Shown here one piece after another: positions 28,601-37,600 of a stretch of 64,000 nt of DNA. The translations under genes were made by a program, and so were the position numbers. Below the pieces are notes generated by a model, which worked only from the letters and a program-made list of their open reading frames with translations, was not told the DNA's origin and searched no databases. This stretch comes from Tretioscincus oriximinensis (Eukaryota > Chordata > Lepidosauria > Squamata > Gymnophthalmidae), in contig JAJVDF010000955.1 in assembly GCA_022410635.1 (NCBI GenBank), positions 1-64,000 on the forward strand, written 5' to 3'. Numbering within the stretch: the stretch's first letter is position 1; each line of letters starts with the position of its first letter.

Positions 28601-31600
28601 TGTCTGGAGTGTTGTCTTTAACACTTTGTTTCATTCCAGGAGTGCTGCGTTTCATGTTTATTTTCTTCTTGATTCCCTGCCCATGCCTCTCCTTCCCGCA
28701 AACCCACAAAATCACAAGCTTGCCCTTCCTTCTCTTATCCTCCTCCCTCTCTCCCCTTATTCTATTTCACTTCATGTTTTAACATAGGAACCATTATTTA
28801 GTCAGTGAAGCCTAACATTTCTGCAGGGAGTATACCAGGTATCGGACCAAATGGTTTCTCTAGGAGCATGCCACGGACTAGATCAAGTGGTTCTGTGGGC
28901 TGGATCTGGGCCCCAGGCCTTAGGTTCCCCAGTCCTACTCTAGGAGGAAGGATAATGGCCTATATGGGCTCTGGCCTGATCCAGCAGGGTTCCTCTCATG
29001 TTCTTACATCCCATCACGTAGCGCACAGATACATCAACCTACCCAGAACTAAACCAACCCATTTATGCAGACTGGAATCAGGTTGATTTGATGCAAAGTA
29101 CAACCTGCGCTTCTAAATGGGTACAAAGAATAAGCCACAGATGGTACGTTTACTATTGCCCTAAATGTGCTTCTAATCCTCCCTGGGAAACCCTGGATCT
29201 TTATGGAGGAGAAGAAAGAAGGTAGCAAGATTGCTTCCATTGCTTTTGAGAACGGGGCTCCATTATTTCACACTTGAATTCCTCCTGTGCTTTAATTGCT
29301 GCCACTTAGCAGCAATCAAGAATCTCCAATTAGGGAGGAAAACCCTACCTTCTTAAGGTGAATGAGAGGGCAGGTCTGGCAAGCAGCTCACCTATGGGAA
29401 GTCCCCCACTGAAGCCATTTGCTCTGCCAGCATTAGAAAGGGCAGCGAAAGGGCAGGCTCGCTCAGAAAGAGATTAGGTGCCAACTGCCTCAAAGTGCCA
29501 CTGGGATGCCATGACACAACTCAGCTAGAAGCGCATGTCTCAGAACTGCCAGGGTCCCTGTGAGAATAGCACAGTTTTAAAGGAATTGCACAGGCTGCCT
29601 CTGGGCCGAGGCTGGTTCTCTCTGACGTCTAAGTCTTTAAATAACTTTTGGCACTACGGGACCAGACGCAGAAACCAAACCCTCGGTACCCTCTTTTATG
29701 GTGAGGCCACATTTGGACTCCTGTGTACAATTCTCCTCACCTCTTCTCAGAAAAGATAAGAGTGGAATTAGAGAAGGTGCAGAAAAGAGCCACAAGAAGG
29801 ATTAAGCGGCTGGAAGAAAATTTTTGATGAAATCCAGTTGCAACGTTTAGATCTCTTCAGCTTCGAAAGATGACGTTTAAGAGGTGATCTGATTGAAGTG
29901 TATAAAATCATGCATGGGAAGACAAGGTGAATAGAGAAAAAAAAATCATACAACCAAGGGCCATTTCTTGAAGCAGATGGGCAGAAGAGTGAGGACAGAC
30001 ATGGGAAACAGTTTTTTCACCCAGAGGGTTGTTGGTCTGTGGTATTCACTTCCAGAAGAGGTGTTGGTAGCTAGCAGCCTAGATAACTTTAAGACAGTAT
30101 TAAACAAGTTCATAGAAGCCAAGGATATAAATAGCTACTAGGATGGATCACTTAATGGTGCCTCCGGGATGGAGCAACAGGCAGGATTCTTGCAGTACCA
30201 GTTGCACGGAGTCAAGAACAGGTGAGGGTTTTGTCTTTTTCTTCTTGAGACTTACTAAGTGCAATTGGTAGGCCACTGGGTGAGACCAAATGCTGGACTA
30301 GATGGAGCCCTGGCTCCATTCGGCAGGGCTCCTCTTACATTCTTACAAATTAGGAGACAAGCAGTTATGACTTAAGTTATGATTCTTTTTAGTCCTGACA
30401 AAGATGTTAGACTTGGGCTAACCTGTGATTCCCTATTAGCCCTTGAAGTCAGGAAATAGCCATGTAGTAATTACTGGTATTAAAAAAACTTCCTAGCAAT
30501 GATGGTGATCAACCAGTGGATTAGGCTGCTACAGGACCTGATGAGTTCACTTCTTTAGTCTGGGATGGTTTAATGAATCCTACATTGAGCAGGGAGTTGG
30601 ACCCCAGGAGACTGGAGATCTCTTCCAATTCTCTGATTCTAGAGCGCTAACCCTGATTGCCAGTGGCTTCCTGGCTTCAAACAGCAAGAGGCTTTTGCTT
30701 TCTACTCTTGCTGTCAACAGCCACTGCCACTCATTTCCAATGGGAGTAAAATACATCAAAATGATGGCAAAGAAGAGATAAAATATAAAGACTGTCTGCC
30801 TACTATCCTAATCTGGTACATGTTGGAATTTGCAATCAATTGAGAGTTTCACAGGGAATGATAAAGATCTTGATTTTCTCATGATATGGCATGACCCTTT
30901 CAGAATTTGTGATATCAAACTACTGCCCCTTTGCAAATTTGGCTAGGAGCACACTATGCAAAGATACTGTCTCCTTTTTCTTTTACTAAAGACAACATTT
31001 TCCTGCTGCCTGTTAGTGCTGTATATATTACAGCAGCTGTCAAGTAGTAGCTGTTTGTACATGACTGTTACTGATAATATTACTGATGATTCTTTTTACT
31101 GAATTTTTTTTTAAAAAAATGAAGGCAAGGCAGACATTTAATCTTGAAAGTACTTACTATTGTGCTGTCAAAATACACTAAGAAGGCTTGTACAGATTCA
31201 GCAATTTCTGCTGTCACAAGTAAACTATTTGTTACAACACAAAGGTGGATAGGAGCTGAGTAGTACTTGTTGTCTATCGTCCAGGGGTAAAACCGAGCGA
31301 TGCCATCTGCAGAAACATCTTCAGGAAGCTCTTCTGTACCAAGGATACCTGGAAGAGGAATACAAGAGGGTTGAATGTGCAGTGAAAATGTAGGAAGAGC
31401 CCTGTTGAATGGGGCCACAGCCCATCTAGTCCAGCATTCTGTCTCACACAGTGGCTCATCCACATGCCAGTGTAGACTATGGCAGACCCCACCTGGCATA
31501 TCTCATTTAGTCCAGCCTTCTGTCTCACACAGTAACCTACCAATTGCACCTGGGCAGTCTCAAGTCGAAGAAGGACGCAAAGCCTTCATCTGTTCTCAAC

Positions 31601-34600
31601 TCTTGGAATAGGGACTTGCCACCTGCATGCTCATGTATACTATCATAGTTTATATTACATGTGGATGAGCCAAATGGTCCCTGCCATAATCTACACTAGC
31701 TATGTAGACTGAACGTAAGATGAGTCCTTTTTAATGGGGCCAGAGCCCATCTAGTCTAGCATCCTGACTCACACAATGGCCCATCAACGAGCCTGATCTT
31801 CAGATGCCTTGGCTGACACAGAAAGTTTACGCGTGGCACTTGTATGTGCTTGTCCAAATAATGATTATACAAGAACCTCCTGCCATGAATCAAGGCAGAT
31901 ATATTCTTAGTCAATAGCAAAAGTCAGCAGTAAAAGTGGTCTTTGTTATAATCCCAGTATGTGTTTAAGAAAAAAGGTGAAGAGTCCATCAAGATAAATT
32001 CAACTCAAAGATTATGGGGTGATGGGAACACCACACCATAATCCTTGAGTTGAATTTACCTTGATGGACTCTTCACCTTTTTTCTTAAACACATACTGGG
32101 ATTATAATAAAGACACAATAGCAAAGCAAATCCCTACAAAGCTGAGAATCAGAGGCCCAGGCTTTCCTTGAGAAAAGGTGCAGCACATCACATCACTTCT
32201 GCACCCCTGTCAATAAAACTGCATATATGTGGTGGACCTCTGCTACAGATGTGGCTGAAATGTCCAGTTTCCTGATGACTTCATGGATACGGCCACACAA
32301 TTTTGTTAGCAATTACTTTCTTCCATGATATACCTGTTCCGTTATTTCTGCTTCTCCCATCTGGCTGGGATTTCCTGGTGGCCATCTATCCAAATGCCAT
32401 CAGGGCCTTGCTTAATTTCTTTTCAAGACTGGCTAGATTCTTCTGATGTTCATTTTGTACTCAAAGATGACAAATTACCAGAGTTAGGTTTTACTTTTCC
32501 TCCAGGCTGTTCAACCCCCTTTTAATCCTTCCAGCAATGCCAGTGAAGCTTAGAGAAAGTGTGAAACTCTCAGGACTGCGTCACTCAACAAACAACAATT
32601 ACAGGAAAACTAGCCAAGGCATTTGAAAGAAAGGAACAGAGACAACAGAAGGGTTCAAACTTACTTCTCAAATTCCATTTCACCTATAAATGCTGTTAAA
32701 ATGAAAAACAAAACCATATTAAAAAACCTGAAGTGTTAAGAGATTGAAAACTGGAAGGGTTTGAATATGGAAGAAACCTTTGGCACTTTAAAATGTGTAA
32801 TTGAGTTTGCAAAGGAGAATACAGAGAAAAATCAAGTAAAAAGACCATAATTAAGGATCTTGATTCTCTGAAAATTTAGATCCGGTTCCTCCCTCCAACT
32901 CAGAGGGGGCAACTAGACATCCAGTCTAGATAAGAAAATAAGAGGAGCTCTGCTGAAATGAACCGCAGCACACTTAATCCAGAATCCTGGCTCACATCAA
33001 CTGCACTTGGGTATCTCCATCCGAAGAAAATCTTCACTACTCTGGATTCCCCAAAATGGTCTTTAGAACCAGCCTGCCTGTCTCTCCAAACTGGGCATGG
33101 TCCCTTGACATCCAGTGTAAATAAAGGCTTAAAAGAAGAGCTCTGTTGTATCAGACTACAGTCATCTGGTCCAATATCCCGTCTCTCCTGGCCCACCAAC
33201 TGCATCTAGGAATCTCAAACAGAAAACAGACGCAAAACCATCAACTACTCTGAACTTCATGCAAATAGCTTTCAGCACCCAAAGGTTGCATATAGGTATC
33301 CACTAATGATCACCATAATATGTAATTGGGGAAAAGCGATCATCACACCCATGAGTGAGGGGGCAGTAGATCCCCTCACCCTCGCTCTCCCATTGGAGGG
33401 ACGAGGCCCGAACAGAAAATAAAAATGGCGGCTGCAACACACATATGGAGTAAAAAAATGGCAGCTACAACACACATATGGGTTCAAAAAAATGCAGACA
33501 CACACACCACACACATACACGGAGGTTTGCTGCAAAGCAACCATGAGGGACAGTGGAAAGGAGGAGGCAGAGGGAAGGAAGAGGGAAAGAGGGGAAGGTA
33601 CAGGGGGAGGAGAAAAGGACAGTAGAAGGGTAGGGGGAGGAGAGGAAGAGGGGAAGGGGGAAGGAAAAGGGGAGGGGAAGAAGGGAGGGAGTAGGAAGGG
33701 AAGGAAGGAGGGGAAGAGGGGAGAGGGAAGGAAGAGGGAGACAGGGTAAGGGGGGGAGGAAGAGGGAAATAAAGGAGGGGGACAGGGAAAGGGGGAAGCG
33801 ATGGGGAAGGAAGGCTACAATGCCTGGTCTTATTTGTGGTAAGGTGACTGGGCTTAATTCTGCTAGTAAGAACATACAGAGTCCAATTGAGTCAGGGCCT
33901 GGCCCACCCATTAAGCCCGGACAGCTCAGTTGCTAAGGAATCCATCTCTCAGCTGGGAGATCAGGGGAGGGTTGAGCACCTTCCACTAGCCTCTAGCTCT
34001 AGCCAACCCAGCTATTTGAAAGCATGAATTGCAAGAAATTGCAACGGACTGCAAGTAGATACATGGGAACCACCAGAGCCTGATGGGGAAGATAGAATGT
34101 CAGCCTTCGGGCAAAAATACCCTTGTAAGCCGCTTTGAGTCCCTTTGAAAGGTGAGAAAAGTTGGGTATAAGAACCCAGTTCTTCTTCTTCTTCTGATTT
34201 TACCAATGGCTTCTTTGTATTCTCAAGAAGACAAAAGTGAAAAAACCCTTCCAGTAGTCTCAACTCTCTGCAAATAGCCTTTGTGGGGATCCGACAGTAC
34301 CTATCAGTCCAACTTAGGCATCCATTTACACCAATCCCCAACTAATCCAACTGCCAAGGAGCATATAGACAAAATTACCAGTTTCCAGTTTCTCATCTTC
34401 AGGCAGAGTTTGTTTCCTGTTTCATGGATTTAATATTTCTCTATACCGTTTTTCGTGATGACAAGTGCTTATTATAAAAGCTTGGATGCCCACCAATAGC
34501 AGTAGCCCAAATGTGAAAAAAGTGAAGCAACAGCTTTTGTGCGGACCTGCTGGGAAGTGTAGTCTGAGCACCAGGTAGCCTTTTATGCCCAACCTGCACC

Positions 34601-37600
34601 ACATCTCACTCTGTGAGGAAGGAAGCCTCTTTAGTCAACATGTGGCCAAGTCTGCCCACAGGAAACACTTTTTCTTCTGACAGGAAGGTGCCTGGGGGAC
34701 CTGTATACGTAGATCTTTATCCACCCTTGCATTTCTCACGACCGGCCAAATCAAAACCGCCTATTTTTGAGAAGGAACTGAACGTCCAGGCTCTCCAGTC
34801 CTATTCTGAAAACCTATCCATTCCTTACCACACAGGCTTTCCCTAGGACACATATAACACACACCCAACCTGGAATAAATGCAGTCAAACTGTCGGGTTT
34901 GAGAAATTCCCCTTAAAATCAGTATGCGTTTAATGCAAATCCTATAGGACCCTCCCTTTGTAATCATAGCTTTCTATATCCAGCTGCAGCAACATAACCA
35001 TTTTGGGATCAGGTTTCGAGTCCACACTTGCTTTTGATCCCCCCAGAAGAGTCTTTTCAGAAAATTGCTATCATGGGTAAGAGAACGTGGTTTTGGAAAT
35101 GCCAAGGCACTGGGAAGATTTCGTTTTTGATCTTCCCACCACTGGGAGGAGCTGTGGTTTCACATCCAAAGAGCTTTGGGGGCAGAATAAAAAATCAACT
35201 GACGCACTCGGAGACCACAACAGTTTGGCGTGCCTCAGAGGACAGCCACTGTGGTTTGTGTTTTCACAGGCCAAGTTCTTTTGACACCATCCCTTCCTAC
35301 AGTCAAGGGCTGCTGCAGGTGCAAACTGCTCTCAGCACTTCAAAAAAAATTATGAAGTAGTTTGCCACATAAGCAACATCAGTCCTACGTGCAAGAGGCA
35401 CGAGATATCATGGGGGGAGTGTGGTATTTTCACACTTTTCTTCAGAAAATGGTTACTGCGAACAAGCCTTATTCACTGACTGTGGAGCCTGTTTCTGCCT
35501 TTTGCACTGCCTAAGTCTGAAACATTCCTGCTCCTAGCTGAGAACAGGAAGGGTGAAGTCTGTATTCTATCCAGGTATGGGGAATCTTTTTGGGGGTATT
35601 TGTAACATCCCTCGAGGGTCATCCGCCTCTCCAGCCTGAGGCCATCCACCCCACTCCACTCGGATTACGCCCCTCCTGGCCAGGCCACACCCCCTGCCAA
35701 TGCCTCCTCTCCAGTGCTGGGGGTTGTACGCAAATTGTATACACTTCATCAGAAAATTCACCCTCGTACGCTGTGCGGATTCTCAAGCAGCAAGGCACGA
35801 GTTAATTTCCATCACTCCATTTCCTGTTTGGTGATGTCATTTCCACACTGCTTCCAGAAAGGGTGCCCAGAGAGTGATAGATCACAAATGATGCCACTTT
35901 CTGTCTCTGCTTTCAAAAAGGGCACCCACTGTGAGATCACTTCCAGTGCTGCCCCCAAATTTTGAGCATGCGATGACCACCCCAATGCCCAAGATTTTCA
36001 GGCTCTGGGCACGAGAATTGCTGGTCCATATGCTCCTCCAGATAACAGACTTTTCAATGTTACCCCCATCCCCTCCCTCCTCTTTTTGTATTTCATTTCA
36101 CATTTTAACAAAGTGAAGAACCATTATTTAGCCAGGGAAGATTAATCTTAATCTATTCCCCAGTATTTATTTATTTAAGATACATACATGCATACATACA
36201 TACCCAAAGAACTCAGGGCAACCAAGAACCAAAATACAAAACTGACATATTAAAGCAATATCTGAAGGTGGGAAAGTACAAAAAGACCCTGGATCTTCAA
36301 CTATGTGCAGAGTGCTCCCACACAATTGAATTAACGCGCAACAATCTTCTATGATTTTGGACAGGAAACAAGCATTTCCTTCAAGGCATTAATATACCTG
36401 GATTATCTAGGTGAAAAACTTTGTTTTCTGTCTCTAGAAAAGAAGAACAAAGACAGAAAAACAGCGCACAAGAAGAATTCTGGTTTTCCACTTCTTGAAG
36501 CCAGTCTGAACATTTAAGTTGCTATTCTTAGTATATTACCACTAGCTGGTCTAGTAAAGTCTCAAAACCACCCCTGCACATTCTTTTTGTATGTGTTTTA
36601 AAGCAATTTCTGGCACATAATGTACTTTTGTGGAAATAGAGGTCCTCCTTTCCGTGCCTACAGAGCCACCTGGTGGTGTAATGAAATCACTTTAAATAGA
36701 GAGAGGCTCCTTTAAATTTTCCAAGCCTAGAAGCTGAGCTGTCGGGGTGGGGTTTGGATTATAAAAGGGGGAGGTACGAGTGAAAGTGTGAAATGTTTTG
36801 ATGGTTGATAGAGAGTTAAATGGTTGTTATGAGAGATGGTTTGAGCGTGTGGCCAAACAATTGAAATAAAACTGGTTCTCTGTTTGAAGTGTGAAAATAA
36901 GTAAGGAAACACCAAAGAGGGATAGAGAACTGCTGGGGAGGCAGGGAAAGAAAAAGGAGAGCTGGAGGAAATGTAGGCAAGAGAAGGAATCTGTGCCATA
37001 GACATTGTGAAGTCCCCAGGACTTTTTACCCTAACTCAATGTAGTTAATTTGTATCATTGGTTTTCATCTCTTCCTTTTTTTAAATAAAGCTGTTTTTGT
37101 GTTATAAAACAGACAAGTCTTTATTAATTGGCATAACAGAGTAAAGGGGCTCATTCTGGTTTCATTTTCACTCCATAATTTTGGTTTCTTCCAGAGGGGA
37201 GTGGTGGCAGCTTACCTGAAGACAAAAACCTTTATTTACAGAGCTATTTTATTTATTATCCCTATCTTTCTGATCCTATCTATACACAGACAAACATATA
37301 AAATCCAAGTGCCTTCTTATTAAAATGCCATCTACCAATACTGATAAGGGGGGGACTGTGTTACCAAAACTAAATTGAATAAATAAATTTATAAGAAAAG
37401 AACACACACAGACGTAGCCCCCGCTCGGTTTTGTTACAGGTTGAATTAATCTCAACCAAATGCAAGAAAAATAACATGCAATTACCTTGCAACAATTCAT
37501 CTTAGCCAAGGTGGTCTGACTGAACACAGTCAGAAATTAGATTTCAACCTACCTTTTTAATTCAAGAGAAACCTGAACTACAATGCAGTATAGACAGGGT

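Noticed and set aside
28495..28782. 95-residue hydrophobic plus-strand frame in AAGAB intron 2
   Set aside because: Opposite strand to the gene, T-rich composition, no flanking signals.
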